Origin: Chitiniphilus purpureus
GTDB lineage: Bacteria; Pseudomonadota; Gammaproteobacteria; Burkholderiales; Chitinibacteraceae
Assembly: GCF_025642115.1 (NCBI RefSeq)
Contig: NZ_CP106753.1
Coordinates: 620,001-684,000, forward strand
DNA length: 64,000 bases
Reading direction: 5' to 3'
The notes under the pieces are model-generated. The model saw only the letters and a program-made list of their open reading frames with translations, was not told the origin of the DNA and did no database searches. The translations under genes were made by a program, and so were the position numbers. The first letter of the stretch is position 1. Each line of letters starts with the position of its first letter. Shown piece after piece: positions 43,048-51,616 of this stretch.

Positions 43048-43647
43048 TTACTCAAATGCCGCGTCCTCCGCCGCACCGGGGGCAGGCAGCAGCGTCACCC
43101 CGCGCAACGCGATCCGGGTCGCATCGCCGCTTTGCGCGGTGAGGTCGATGGTCTCGACGGTCTTGGCGCCGGACAGCGACAGGGTGCGCATCAGCTTGCC
43201 CAATGTGGCGGTACGCGGGGTCAGGTTGACCTGCCAACGTGCACCGTCCACGCTGGCTTCGATCTCGAAGTACCGTGCCAGCCCCTCGAAGTCGCCCGCC
43301 ATCAACGCGAACAGCACCGTACCCACGGTGCCGGCCGCCGGGTCGCGCCCCGTGTTCAGGCGCAGCGTCACGGTTTCGCCCTGGCGCTGCACGATCTCAT
43401 CGCGGGTGATGCGCAGCGTCTGCGCGAACGGCTTGCGCGTCTCCCACACCACGCCGCGCGCCCGGTCGAGCACGAAGCGCCCGCTGGCGCGCAGCGGTTT
43501 GTCCACGCCGACCAGCTCGCGCAGCTGCGTGAATTCGCCACGGATCACCCGTGCCTGGTCCAGCCGCGCCTGCACTTCGGACAGCGGCACCTGCGCGGCG
43601 GCGACGGCGCAGGCCAGCATCAGGGCGCAGGCGGCGATCAGGCGCAT
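43048..43647 (-). CDS. LolA-like outer membrane lipoprotein carrier
   Basis: 199 residues. An N-terminal signal peptide (about 1-18, MRLIAACALMLACAVAAA) leads to the periplasm. The mature part, beginning ARLDQARVIRGEFTQLREL, resembles the LolA barrel (FxQ and RxSGRFxL patterns). In aryl polyene clusters this protein is thought to ferry the hydrophobic product to the outer membrane. The start overlaps the thioesterase stop by ten bases. Confidence 0.82.
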   Translation of the reverse strand: MRLIAACALMLACAVAAAQVPLSEVQARLDQARVIRGEFTQLRELVGVDKPLRASGRFVLDRARGVVWETRKPFAQTLRITRDEIVQRQGETVTLRLNTGRDPAAGTVGTVLFALMAGDFEGLARYFEIEASVDGARWQVNLTPRTATLGKLMRTLSLSGAKTVETIDLTAQSGDATRIALRGVTLLPAPGAAEDAAFE

Positions 43648-44066
43648 GACAGCCCCAGCCTGTCGCGCAGCACGGGGGGCGAGACAAAACACATCCGGCC
43701 CGAGGCCAGTTCGACCGCGGCCTGCACGGTATGACCGCGTGTCAGGCGCTCGCCATTGGCGGCGTCGCGGATTTCGTAGCGGATCTTCATGCGGTTCTCC
43801 CATTCGATCAGTTCGGCGCGTACCCGGATGCGCTGCTGATAGGTCAGCGGCCGGGCGTAGCGCACGGTCAGCTCGATCACCGGCCAGCTGTAGCCCGAGG
43901 CCCGCATCTGCGGTACGTCGTAATCGATCCCCTGCAACAATGCCGTACGCGCATGCTCGAAGTAACGGGCATAGTTGCCATGCCACACCACCGCCAGCGG
44001 GTCCAGGTCGTGGAACGGCACCACCAGTTCGACCTCGGCGGCCGCATGGGGCGGGGCGTTACGCAT
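43638..44066 (-). CDS. acyl thioesterase, 4-hydroxybenzoyl-CoA thioesterase type (ApeK)
   Basis: 142-residue hotdog protein. DLDPLAVVWHGNYARYFEHA carries the catalytic Asp and HGNY helix of 4HBT enzymes. It probably releases acyl chains from the carrier protein or edits stalled intermediates in polyene synthesis. The ATG at 44066 overlaps the ammonia-lyase stop by eight bases. The frame is open further upstream, but nothing there resembles the family. Confidence 0.85.
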   Translation of the reverse strand: MRNAPPHAAAEVELVVPFHDLDPLAVVWHGNYARYFEHARTALLQGIDYDVPQMRASGYSWPVIELTVRYARPLTYQQRIRVRAELIEWENRMKIRYEIRDAANGERLTRGHTVQAAVELASGRMCFVSPPVLRDRLGLSCA

Positions 44067-45588
44067 CGATGGCTCCGGCGCGCAGGTCGTCGAGCAGGTG
44101 TCGCAACAGCGGTTCGAGCGCGACATCCTCCGTGATGAATGGAATGCGCGCGCCCAGCGCATCGAGCCAGGCCTGCGCCGGGGCCGACAGCGGCAGCGGC
44201 GTGTGCCGGGCGCGCAGCGCGCACCCCTGGCGCACCGCGACCAGCATGGCGGCGACCACCTGCTCGGTCAGCGTCAGCACCCGCAGCGCGTCGCGCGCGG
44301 CGATGGTGCCCATGCTGACCTTGTCCTGGTTGTGGCACTCGGTCGAGCGCGAGAACACCGAGGCGGGCAGCGTCAGCTTGAGCGCCTCGGCGGTCCAGGC
44401 CGAGACGCTGATCTGCAGCGCCTTCAGCCCGTGGTTGAGCGGGGCGCGCGCCCCGGTGGCGCCCGAGAGATTCGCCGGCAACCCGTTGCTGTAGCGCGCA
44501 TCGACCAACAGCGCGAGCTGGCGGTCCAACAGGTCGGCCACATTGGCGACCAGCTGCTTGAGGCTGTCCATCGCGAACGCGATATGGCCACCGTAGAAGT
44601 GGCCACCGTGCAGCACGCGACCGCTGGCCACGTCGACCAGCGGATTGTCGTTGGCGCTGTTCAATTCGCGTTCGATCAATTGGGCCAGGAACGGCAGCGC
44701 ATCCGCCAGCACGCCGATCACGTGCGGTGCGCAGCGCAGTGAATAGCGGTCCTGCAAGCGGCCGGACGGCGGGTCGGGCTCCGGGACGAGGTCGGCGCGC
44801 AGCCCGGCCGCCACCTGCTGCTGGCCCGGGTGCGGCTTGGCGGCGAACAGCGTCTCGTCGAAATGCAGCGGATTGCCGCCGGTGGCGGCCACCGCCAGCG
44901 CGGTGATGCGGGTGGCCAGCCGCGCCAGTGTCGCGGCACGTCCCCAGGCCAGACAGGCGAGGCCGGTCATCACCGCGGTGCCGTTCATCACGGCGAGCGC
45001 TTCCTTGGGACGCAGCACGTGCGGCGCCAACCCGTACGCCGCCAGCGCCTCGGCGGCCGGCCGGGTGCCGTCGCCGGCCAGTACCTCGCGTTCGCCGCAC
45101 AGCACGGCCGCCACATACGAGAGCGGGGTCAGATCGCCGCTGGCGCCCACCGAGCCTTCGGCCGGGATGCGCGGCAGCAGGTCATGTGCCAGCAACTGCT
45201 GCAACTGGCGCAGCAGCGCGTAGCTGACGCCTGATTGCCCGCGGGCGAGCGACGCCAGCCGCGCTGCCAGGATGGCGCGGGTCTCCTCGGCCTCGAAGAT
45301 CCGCCCCAGCCCACAGCCGTGGTAGGTGTAGAGCTGGCGCGGCAGTTCCCATGCCAGGCCAGGCGGCACGGCCACGGTGCAGGAATCGCCATAGCCGGTG
45401 GTGACGCCATACACCACGCCATCGCGCGCCAGCAGTGCGTCGATCAGTGCCGCGCCGGCGTCGATATGCGCAACGAAGTGCGGCGCGTCCTCCAGCTCGG
45501 CAGTGGCGGCGCGGCGCGCAAGCGCCAGGACGTCGGCGAGGGTCAGGGGCTGTGCGCCGAAGCGTACGGAGGGGGAGGGGGGCATCAT
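44059..45588 (-). CDS. aromatic amino acid ammonia-lyase (HAL/TAL family, MIO enzyme)
   Basis: 509 residues. The self-processed MIO cofactor tripeptide Ala149-Ser150-Gly151 lies in GSVGASGDLTPLSYV. Tyr60 in VYGVTTGYG is the catalytic base. The substrate-selectivity position reads YHG (His90), unlike the Ser-His of histidine lyases, and a His here is reminiscent of tyrosine lyases. It most likely deaminates tyrosine to 4-coumarate as the aryl starter (inference), as in flexirubin pathways. It is not with hutU or other histidine-degradation genes, which argues against HutH. Confidence 0.85.
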   Translation of the reverse strand: MMPPSPSVRFGAQPLTLADVLALARRAATAELEDAPHFVAHIDAGAALIDALLARDGVVYGVTTGYGDSCTVAVPPGLAWELPRQLYTYHGCGLGRIFEAEETRAILAARLASLARGQSGVSYALLRQLQQLLAHDLLPRIPAEGSVGASGDLTPLSYVAAVLCGEREVLAGDGTRPAAEALAAYGLAPHVLRPKEALAVMNGTAVMTGLACLAWGRAATLARLATRITALAVAATGGNPLHFDETLFAAKPHPGQQQVAAGLRADLVPEPDPPSGRLQDRYSLRCAPHVIGVLADALPFLAQLIERELNSANDNPLVDVASGRVLHGGHFYGGHIAFAMDSLKQLVANVADLLDRQLALLVDARYSNGLPANLSGATGARAPLNHGLKALQISVSAWTAEALKLTLPASVFSRSTECHNQDKVSMGTIAARDALRVLTLTEQVVAAMLVAVRQGCALRARHTPLPLSAPAQAWLDALGARIPFITEDVALEPLLRHLLDDLRAGAIDA

Positions 45589-46505
45589 GCCGGGTGCTCG
45601 ATCCGCCAGAACGGGTAGAAATTGAACCACTGCAACGGCGCGGCGCGGCATTCGGCTTCCAGCAGCGTCGCAAACGCCGCCACGCAGGGCCGGACCGCCT
45701 GCAGCCGGTCGTGGCGCGGCAATGGGATCTCGTCGGCGAGCCGGCGCAGCACCAGGTGCCAGCCGTCGCTGCGCCGACTGGTCAGCAGCGCCAGCAGGGG
45801 GCAGCGCAGCAGGCCGGCCAGCATCGCCGGGCCGATCGGAAACTCGGCCGGCGCACCGAGGAATTGGGTCGTGACACGGTTGCCGGCGCTCAGCGGTATC
45901 CGATCGCCGGCGATCACCACGAATTCGCCACGCGCCACGCGCTCGCCCAGCAGGATCGCGGTGGCGGCCGACAGCTCGGACACCTGGATCAGGTCGACTT
46001 CGCTTTGCGGGTTGATCTCGCGCAGCAGCCGGTTGAAGCGCGGCGCGTGCCGCGTATGCACCAGCACATTGAGCCTGAGCGCATGCTGGGTCTGCGCCAG
46101 CACCCGCGCCAGTTCCACGTTGCCGAAATGCGCGGTGGCGATGACCGCGCCGCGTCCGGCCTGCTGCAGCGTCAGCAGCACCTCGGCACCGTCGACGTGG
46201 CAGGGCGCGTCCGGCGCCTCGCCGCTCCAAAGCCGCAGCTTGTCGAGCATGGTCTCGCCGAAGGCGGTGAAATGGCGCAGCACATTGGCCAGCGTCGGCG
46301 CCGGGGTGGCACCGCCGCTGAAGCGGTACAGCCGGGCCAGATAGTCGCGCGAGGCACGTCGCGCCAGCGGGCGGCTGGCCACGAACCAGAGCAGCACCGG
46401 ATAGAGCAGCAGCCGCAATGGGCGGCGCCCGCAACATCGGTACAGCGCGAACACCGCGCGCATGCCCCACAGCCAGCCGCCTTCGCCGATCCGCGCCCAG
46501 TGCAT
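45585..46505 (-). CDS. LpxL-like lysophospholipid acyltransferase
   Basis: 306 residues. The acyltransferase motif ATAHFGNVELARVL corresponds to the HxxxxE/D of LpxL/HtrB proteins, and an N-terminal hydrophobic segment anchors it to the inner membrane. Probably transfers the polyene acyl chain, or a second acyl group, to the glycerolipid or sugar scaffold of the pigment (inference). It is separate from the neighbouring glycosyltransferase, whereas in some clusters the two are fused. The start and the previous stop share one base (TGATG). Confidence 0.82.
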   Translation of the reverse strand: MHWARIGEGGWLWGMRAVFALYRCCGRRPLRLLLYPVLLWFVASRPLARRASRDYLARLYRFSGGATPAPTLANVLRHFTAFGETMLDKLRLWSGEAPDAPCHVDGAEVLLTLQQAGRGAVIATAHFGNVELARVLAQTQHALRLNVLVHTRHAPRFNRLLREINPQSEVDLIQVSELSAATAILLGERVARGEFVVIAGDRIPLSAGNRVTTQFLGAPAEFPIGPAMLAGLLRCPLLALLTSRRSDGWHLVLRRLADEIPLPRHDRLQAVRPCVAAFATLLEAECRAAPLQWFNFYPFWRIEHPA

Positions 46506-47239
46506 CAGCGGCTTCCCCGCAGCAGCCGCCACGCGAGCCGCGGCGCGCGCAGCAGCATGCCCAGGCACAGCCGCAGGTGCATGGCCGAGATCAGCACGTT
46601 GTCCTGCAGCATGCGGAAATGCGAAATGCCGTGCTCCGGGTAGTGCACCCGCACCGGCAGGTTGACGATGGGCACCTCGGCCCAATCCAGCCGTACCAGG
46701 ATCTCGGTGTCGAAATCCATGCGCCGCCCTACCGTGGTGCGCGCCAGCAGCGCCAGCGTCGGTGCCAGCGGATAGAGCCTGAAGCCGCACATCGAATCGC
46801 GGATGCGCAGGCTCAAGGTGTTGATCCACACCCAGATATGGGTCAGGTAGCGGCAGTAGAAGCGGATGCGCGGCACGGTATGGTCGTACACCGGGTAGCC
46901 GGCGATCACGGCATCCGGTCGTGCCCGCATCGCCTCGATGAAGACCGGCAGCGCGGCCAGATCGTGCTGGCCGTCGGCGTCCAGCTGCAGCGCGTGGCTA
47001 TGGCCCAGCGCGGCGGCCTGGCGAAAGCCGGAGACCACGGCGGCACCCTTGCCCAGGTTGGCCGTATGTCGCACCAGCGCGACGCCCGGCCCCGCCAGCG
47101 CATCGAGCACGGCGGCGCAGACGGCGTCGCTGCCGTCGTCGACCAGCACGCAGGGCAGGCCGGCGGCGCGCAGCTGCGCCACCAGCGCGCCGATCACCCG
47201 CGGATGGTTGTAGACCGGAATCACCGCGCACAACGTCAT
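46505..47239 (-). CDS. family 2 glycosyltransferase
   Basis: 244-residue GT-A enzyme. The N-terminus CAVIPVYNHPRVIGALVAQL is the GT2 start, followed by VDDGS, ANLGKGAAVVSGFRQA and the metal-binding LQLDADGQHD. A C-terminal region around GFRLYPL matches dolichyl-phosphate-mannose-synthase-like subgroups. It may glycosylate the polyene or its lipid anchor (inference). Its ATG overlaps the ligase-dehydratase stop (ATGA). Confidence 0.87.
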   Translation of the reverse strand: MTLCAVIPVYNHPRVIGALVAQLRAAGLPCVLVDDGSDAVCAAVLDALAGPGVALVRHTANLGKGAAVVSGFRQAAALGHSHALQLDADGQHDLAALPVFIEAMRARPDAVIAGYPVYDHTVPRIRFYCRYLTHIWVWINTLSLRIRDSMCGFRLYPLAPTLALLARTTVGRRMDFDTEILVRLDWAEVPIVNLPVRVHYPEHGISHFRMLQDNVLISAMHLRLCLGMLLRAPRLAWRLLRGSR

Positions 47240-48879
47240 TGCGGCTCCTGTGCGAAGTACAGTCGGCCGCCGGCATGCGGCGTGCCGTCCTCGGCATGGT
47301 ATTCGAATGTGAGTTGCCCCCGCCCGGGCAGCCAGGCCAGGCGCAGGCTGACCACCGCGCCGGGCCGGACCGCACGCTGGAACTTGATCGCCTGCATGCC
47401 GGTGCAGTCGGGCGGTAGCGCGAAATGGCGCCGGCCGTAGTGCACCGCCCAATCGATCAGTGCCACGCCGGGCAGCACCGGCAGCTCCGGGAAGTGCCCG
47501 GCGAACGGGGCGAGCGTGGCATCCACATGGCAGCGCAGTGTCACGGCCTCGCCATCGGCTGCGGCGTCGAGCACGTAGGGCAGCGCGGGCGCGCCGTCGA
47601 ACAGTGCGGCCAGCGCCTGCACGGTGACCTTGCCCATCGCATCCTGCGGCAAGGCATCGACGAGGCGCCAGCGCCGCGGCACCGCCGGTGGCGCCAGCAC
47701 CTGCGCCAGCCGCTCGCGCAGCCCGCGTGCCAGCATGGCCTTGCCCTGTGCCGCCAGCGCCTGCCCGCCGTGCGGCGTCAGCACCAGTGCCGCGCCCAGC
47801 CGCGCCGGCGTGCCGGGCAGCGGCAGCACCCGGGCCGCGGCCACCTCGGGCTGCAGCAGCAGCGCCGCCTCCACCTGGGTGAGCGAGATGCGGTTTTCCT
47901 CCAGCTTGACGATGCGGTCGGCCCGCCCCAGCAGCCGGAACCCGTCGCCATCCGCCTCGGCGCGATCGCCGGTGGACCGCGCCGCTGCGTCCGGCAGGAA
48001 CGGCGAGCGTACCGCGAGCAGGCCGTCGTCGATTGTCACCGACACGCCGGCGAGCGGCTGCCAGGGCGCTGCCGGGTCGGCGCGCCAAGCGATGCCGCCG
48101 GTCTCGGTGCTGCCGTACACCTCATGCACCGGCGTGCCCAGCCGTCCGGCCGCCGCGCGGGCCGCATCGGTGGCCAATGGTCCGCCCGAGGAAAACACTG
48201 CTGCGATGCCAGCCGGGGGCCAGGCGGTGGATGTGGGCAGCCGGGTCAGCAGTGCCGGGCTCGCCACCAGCACGCAGCGCCCATCCGGCACGAGGGCCTG
48301 CAGCATCTCGGGGTAGGCGAGCGTGGCGGCGACGAAGGGGCGGCGTGCTGCCAGCGGCCACAACACGCGGAACAACAGACCGTAGCAATGGTGCGGCGGC
48401 ACGCTGCCCACCACCGGCGCCGTCGGCGGCAGATCGAAGGTGCGGGCCAGCGTCGCCACTTCGGCGGTGAGCTGTGTCAGCCGCTTGGGCGCCGCAACGG
48501 GGGTGCCGGTGGAACCGGAAGTGAACAGCACCAGCTGCGCCTCGCCCAGCGGTGTCAGTGCCACCGGCTGTTGTGGCCAGTCGGCATCGGCGGCGATCCG
48601 GGGGGCGTCGCCCACCGCTGCGCGCATCGCCGCGCTGTCATCGCCGGGCAGCAGCACCGTCCTGCCGGCATGCCAGGCACCGAACAGCCAGACCGAGAAG
48701 CGGTAGGCATCGGTTTCGTGCAAGGCCACGCTGGGGCCGGGCAGCCGCGCGAGCGTGGCCGCGGCACAGGCCACGTCGTGACGCCAGCGTGCCGCGCCGC
48801 GCAGGCCGTCGCCACACAGCGCCACCGGCCAATCCCCGTCGGCGCAGGCGAGCCCGGCAAGCGCGAGCGGTTCATCCAT
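47236..48879 (-). CDS. fused acyl-CoA/ACP synthetase and beta-hydroxyacyl dehydratase (ApeH-ApeI type)
   Basis: 547 residues with two parts. Residues 1 to about 420 are an AMP-binding ligase: the P-loop is LVLFTSGSTGTPVAAPKR, the A5 core motif is EVYGSTETGG and a hinge region is LGRADRIVKLEENRIS. Residues from about 440 form a FabZ-like hotdog dehydratase with FAGHFPELPVLPGVALIDWA and IKFQRAVRPGA. It should load the aryl acid starter onto the carrier and take part in dehydration. In E. coli these are two genes, apeH and apeI. ATG 48879 starts eight bases inside the previous gene. Confidence 0.87.
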   Translation of the reverse strand: MDEPLALAGLACADGDWPVALCGDGLRGAARWRHDVACAAATLARLPGPSVALHETDAYRFSVWLFGAWHAGRTVLLPGDDSAAMRAAVGDAPRIAADADWPQQPVALTPLGEAQLVLFTSGSTGTPVAAPKRLTQLTAEVATLARTFDLPPTAPVVGSVPPHHCYGLLFRVLWPLAARRPFVAATLAYPEMLQALVPDGRCVLVASPALLTRLPTSTAWPPAGIAAVFSSGGPLATDAARAAAGRLGTPVHEVYGSTETGGIAWRADPAAPWQPLAGVSVTIDDGLLAVRSPFLPDAAARSTGDRAEADGDGFRLLGRADRIVKLEENRISLTQVEAALLLQPEVAAARVLPLPGTPARLGAALVLTPHGGQALAAQGKAMLARGLRERLAQVLAPPAVPRRWRLVDALPQDAMGKVTVQALAALFDGAPALPYVLDAAADGEAVTLRCHVDATLAPFAGHFPELPVLPGVALIDWAVHYGRRHFALPPDCTGMQAIKFQRAVRPGAVVSLRLAWLPGRGQLTFEYHAEDGTPHAGGRLYFAQEPQ

Positions 48880-49414
48880 GCTGTTCCGCCCGGCGTCGCA
48901 CCCGGCGCCGCACCAGCCATTCACCGCCCAGCAGCAGGCCCATCAGCAGGTAGGCGACGCCACCGTTGTACAGCGCCCATGTTGTCTGGTCGGCCCACAG
49001 GCCGGTGGCGAGCGCGAGCGCGCCGTTGACGGTGAAGAAACCGCACCACAGCCAGGTGACACGGCGGGTGTAGGCCACCGCCGCGGCCGGCAGGTCCGGC
49101 TCGGTCAGCCGGGCGAAGCGTTCGATGGCGCTGGGTGGGTGGCGCAGGCTGTAGCCGAATCCCGCCAGCAGCGCGGCGTTGACCAGCACCGGATAGGCCC
49201 GCAGCGGCCAGTCGCTGCGCGCGGCCAGCGCCAGCAATCCAAGGCCGGCGGCCAGCAGCCCCAGCCAGCGCGCGACGCTGCGCAATGCCGGGCGCAGCCA
49301 GGCCAGCGGCAGCAGCGCGAGGCCGGCCAGCCACAACGGCCAGCCGGCCGCGAGGCACAGCAGCAACGCCAGCGGCGCCAGCACACCCGGCAGCAGGGCC
49401 GCGGCGCGAGTCAT
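48872..49414 (-). CDS. COG4648 integral membrane protein (ApeG type)
   Basis: 180 residues, very Leu/Ala-rich, with five or six predicted membrane helices and a basic C-terminus (RRRVRRRAEQ). The central RRVTWLWCGFFTVNGALA is typical of COG4648 proteins, which occur almost only beside aryl polyene and DUF genes. The molecular function is unknown. It sits between the acyl carrier protein and the ligase fusion and overlaps the latter by eight bases. Confidence 0.83.
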   Translation of the reverse strand: MTRAAALLPGVLAPLALLLCLAAGWPLWLAGLALLPLAWLRPALRSVARWLGLLAAGLGLLALAARSDWPLRAYPVLVNAALLAGFGYSLRHPPSAIERFARLTEPDLPAAAVAYTRRVTWLWCGFFTVNGALALATGLWADQTTWALYNGGVAYLLMGLLLGGEWLVRRRVRRRAEQHG

Positions 49415-49451
49415 TGCGGCGTGCGCATGGCGCGGCAGGACCGGATCGCCA

Positions 49452-49712
49452 TCAGCGGGTGCGCGCCGTGGCGACGAAAGCGGCGAGCGTGCTCACCGAG
49501 GCGAAGTGGCGGCGCGTTTCGTCCGACTCGGCCGCGAGCGACAGGCCGTAGCGTTTCTGCAGCGCCACGCCCAGCTCCAGCGCGTCGATCGAATCGAGGC
49601 CGAGGCCGCTGCCGAACAACGGCGCGTCCGGGTCGATGTCGCTAGGCGCCATGTCCTCCAAATTCAGGCTCTCGATAATCAAATGCTTGATCTCGTCGAT
49701 CAGTGGGTCCAT
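49452..49712 (-). CDS. acyl carrier protein
   Basis: 86 residues, acidic. The phosphopantetheine attachment serine is Ser41 in GLGLDSIDALELG. It carries the growing aryl polyene chain. It is the only carrier protein I find in the operon; the E. coli cluster has two adjacent ones (apeE, apeF). Its start at 49712 lies 71 bases inside the preceding acyltransferase gene, and helix I begins at residue 4, so a later start would damage the fold. GAGGAG lies about ten bases upstream. Confidence 0.92.
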   Translation of the reverse strand: MDPLIDEIKHLIIESLNLEDMAPSDIDPDAPLFGSGLGLDSIDALELGVALQKRYGLSLAAESDETRRHFASVSTLAAFVATARTR

Positions 49713-50466
49713 GGCGGGCGATCTCCTCGATGAAGAATTGCTCCAGGCGCCGGGTGTAGAGCCGGGCGCCCAGGCTGGGGGGCAGCGCTTCGGGCAGCAG
49801 CGCCGCCGGCGGCACGTCGTCCAGCACGTGCAGCACGAAATGGGGTCTGCGGCGTGGCACCCGATACCACGGCGCGCCCTTGGGCAGCGTCGGTTCGGAA
49901 CAGGTGATCAGCACCGGTGTGACACTCAACCCGCCGCGCACCGCGATATTGGCGGCGCCGCGCTGGAAGGCCGGCCTGGCGCCGGGTGGGGTGCGCGTGC
50001 CTTCCGGGAACAGGATCAGATTGTTGCCGGCCGCCACCGAGTCGATGGCGGCGCGCAGCAGGCCCGGGCCGTCGGCATTGCTGATGAAGCCGCTGGCGTA
50101 GACCGGGCCGAAGGTGATCGGGTTGCGGCACAACGCCGCCTTGACGATGCAGTCCGGATACGGGGTGAGCGCCATCAGCAGCGTCACGTCGATCAGCGAG
50201 GGATGGTTGGCGACGATGAACAGGCCGCGGCGCGCGAGCTTTTCGGCGCCGTGCACTTCGACGCTCATCGCGCCGGTGGCGCACATCAGCCGCACCTGTA
50301 CCCGCAGCACATGATGCACCAGTTGCCGGGCGAGCCCTTGACGCTGCTGGCGCGGCAGTACCGGCACCAGCGGCAGCGCCCCGAGTGCCACGACCAGACA
50401 GGCAAGGGCGAAGCCCGCGAAACACAGGGCAGTGGCGCAGATACGCCAGAGGCGTTCCGGCATCAT
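49642..50466 (-). CDS. PlsC-like 1-acylglycerol-3-phosphate acyltransferase
   Basis: 274 residues. N-terminal membrane anchor (about 10-35), then the acyltransferase motifs NHPSLIDVTLL (block I) and FPEGTRTPPG (block III). It probably esterifies the polyene to a glycerolipid, or primes the lipid acceptor (inference). The start ATG overlaps the chain-length-factor stop (ATGA); MM gives an alternative start three bases later. The last 71 bases overlap the acyl carrier gene, unusually long for this operon. Confidence 0.87.
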   Translation of the reverse strand: MMPERLWRICATALCFAGFALACLVVALGALPLVPVLPRQQRQGLARQLVHHVLRVQVRLMCATGAMSVEVHGAEKLARRGLFIVANHPSLIDVTLLMALTPYPDCIVKAALCRNPITFGPVYASGFISNADGPGLLRAAIDSVAAGNNLILFPEGTRTPPGARPAFQRGAANIAVRGGLSVTPVLITCSEPTLPKGAPWYRVPRRRPHFVLHVLDDVPPAALLPEALPPSLGARLYTRRLEQFFIEEIARHGPTDRRDQAFDYREPEFGGHGA

Positions 50467-51179
50467 GCGACGGGCTCCAGCGTCCAGCGGCGCCCTTGGC
50501 CGCACCAGTCGAACGCCTCGCCGGTCAGCAGTGCACGCAACACCCCACAGGCGGCCGGTTCGATGTCTTCGCCATCGGCAGCGCTCCAGCGCAGCTGCCA
50601 GCGATTGCCCGGCCTCAGCACCAGCGCGTAGGCATAGGGCTGCTCGGCCTCGTCGGCGAACGCACCGTACACCTCGGGCAACGGCTCATCCGCCTGCACC
50701 AGCATCACCGCAGCGGCGCCTTCGGCCATCTGCATCAGTGCCTCCACCAGCCCGCCCCAGATGGTGCTGCGCCCGGCGGCCAGCGCGCTGACCGGCACCC
50801 GGCTGCCGCGTGCAATGGTGAACAGCCCGGCGATGGCGTGATGCACTGCCATGCTGAACTGCTGTGCCGAGACGGCGGTGTCCTGGTGCAGTGTCTGCAG
50901 CAGTTGCACCTGCCGCGTGCTCTCGCCATGGCGCGAGCAATAGACGATGGGGGTGTGTTCGGGGTCGGGATTGCACTGGTAGAGGGTTTCGAGCGCCATG
51001 CGGCCAACGCGGTGGGCGCGCCGACGCAGCAGCGGCGGCATCGCCGCCAGCGCCGGGGCCGCGTCGTCCTCGGCAGGCATGTCGGCGCCCGCGGCCCAGT
51101 CCAGCCAGGCGGCGGCATCGCGTCGTGCCGGACTCCACGCGGACCAGCCGGCAAGCTCGAAACGCAGGGCGTCGTACAT
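50463..51179 (-). CDS. beta-ketoacyl synthase chain length factor (ApeC type)
   Basis: 238 residues, about half the size of a full ketosynthase, matching the N-terminal synthase-like family used as chain length factors in aryl polyene clusters. The region equivalent to the active-site loop (FSMAVHHAIAGLFTIARG) has no cysteine, so it cannot condense on its own and should pair with the ApeO-type ketosynthase to set chain length. It is the first gene of the operon, with the ATG at 51179. Confidence 0.87.
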   Translation of the reverse strand: MYDALRFELAGWSAWSPARRDAAAWLDWAAGADMPAEDDAAPALAAMPPLLRRRAHRVGRMALETLYQCNPDPEHTPIVYCSRHGESTRQVQLLQTLHQDTAVSAQQFSMAVHHAIAGLFTIARGSRVPVSALAAGRSTIWGGLVEALMQMAEGAAAVMLVQADEPLPEVYGAFADEAEQPYAYALVLRPGNRWQLRWSAADGEDIEPAACGVLRALLTGEAFDWCGQGRRWTLEPVA

Positions 51180-51362
51180 GGCCGGGACGTCAGGTGCGAT
51201 GGTCCGGCCTGCGAGCGGCCGCGACGATGGATGACAAAGTGAACAGCATGGCCGAATCCGTGCATGGACGACTTCGCCGGATCTGGCGTCCGGCGCTCCC
51301 CCGATCCCCGCTGCAACACTGCGGTGGCAGCACGCCGGACAAGCGGCATGGGACGGAGGGCG

Positions 51363-51392
51363 ATTTTACACAAACCCGGAAACGGGAATGAA
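51363..51392 (-). promoter_or_regulatory. candidate promoter of the aryl polyene operon
   Basis: Minus-strand TAAAAT (51363-51368) with TTCATT (51387-51392) 18 bases upstream. The -10 is good and the -35 weak. It would give a leader of about 180 bases before the first gene. Confidence 0.3.
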
Positions 51393-51616
51393 TTGTAAGC
51401 GTGGCGGCGGTGATGTTCGGCACATTGCCATGGCGCGACGGTGGGCCTGCCCGATGCAGTCGGCATCGGCGACCGACGTTCAGCCGCGGTGCTGCTGCCT
51501 TTCTGGCGGCTTTCAATGCGTGTAGCGTACTGCCCGTGACCGGGACATCGGCGCGCCGCCAGGCCGGCTACCGGCGGCGGCAGTACGGCCGGCGGGTGCT
51601 GAGTGCGGCAATCGTT

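Noticed and set aside
44059..45588. Annotation as histidine ammonia-lyase HutH for histidine degradation
   Set aside because: No hut genes are adjacent, the gene is inside the polyene operon, and the selectivity residues differ from HutH.
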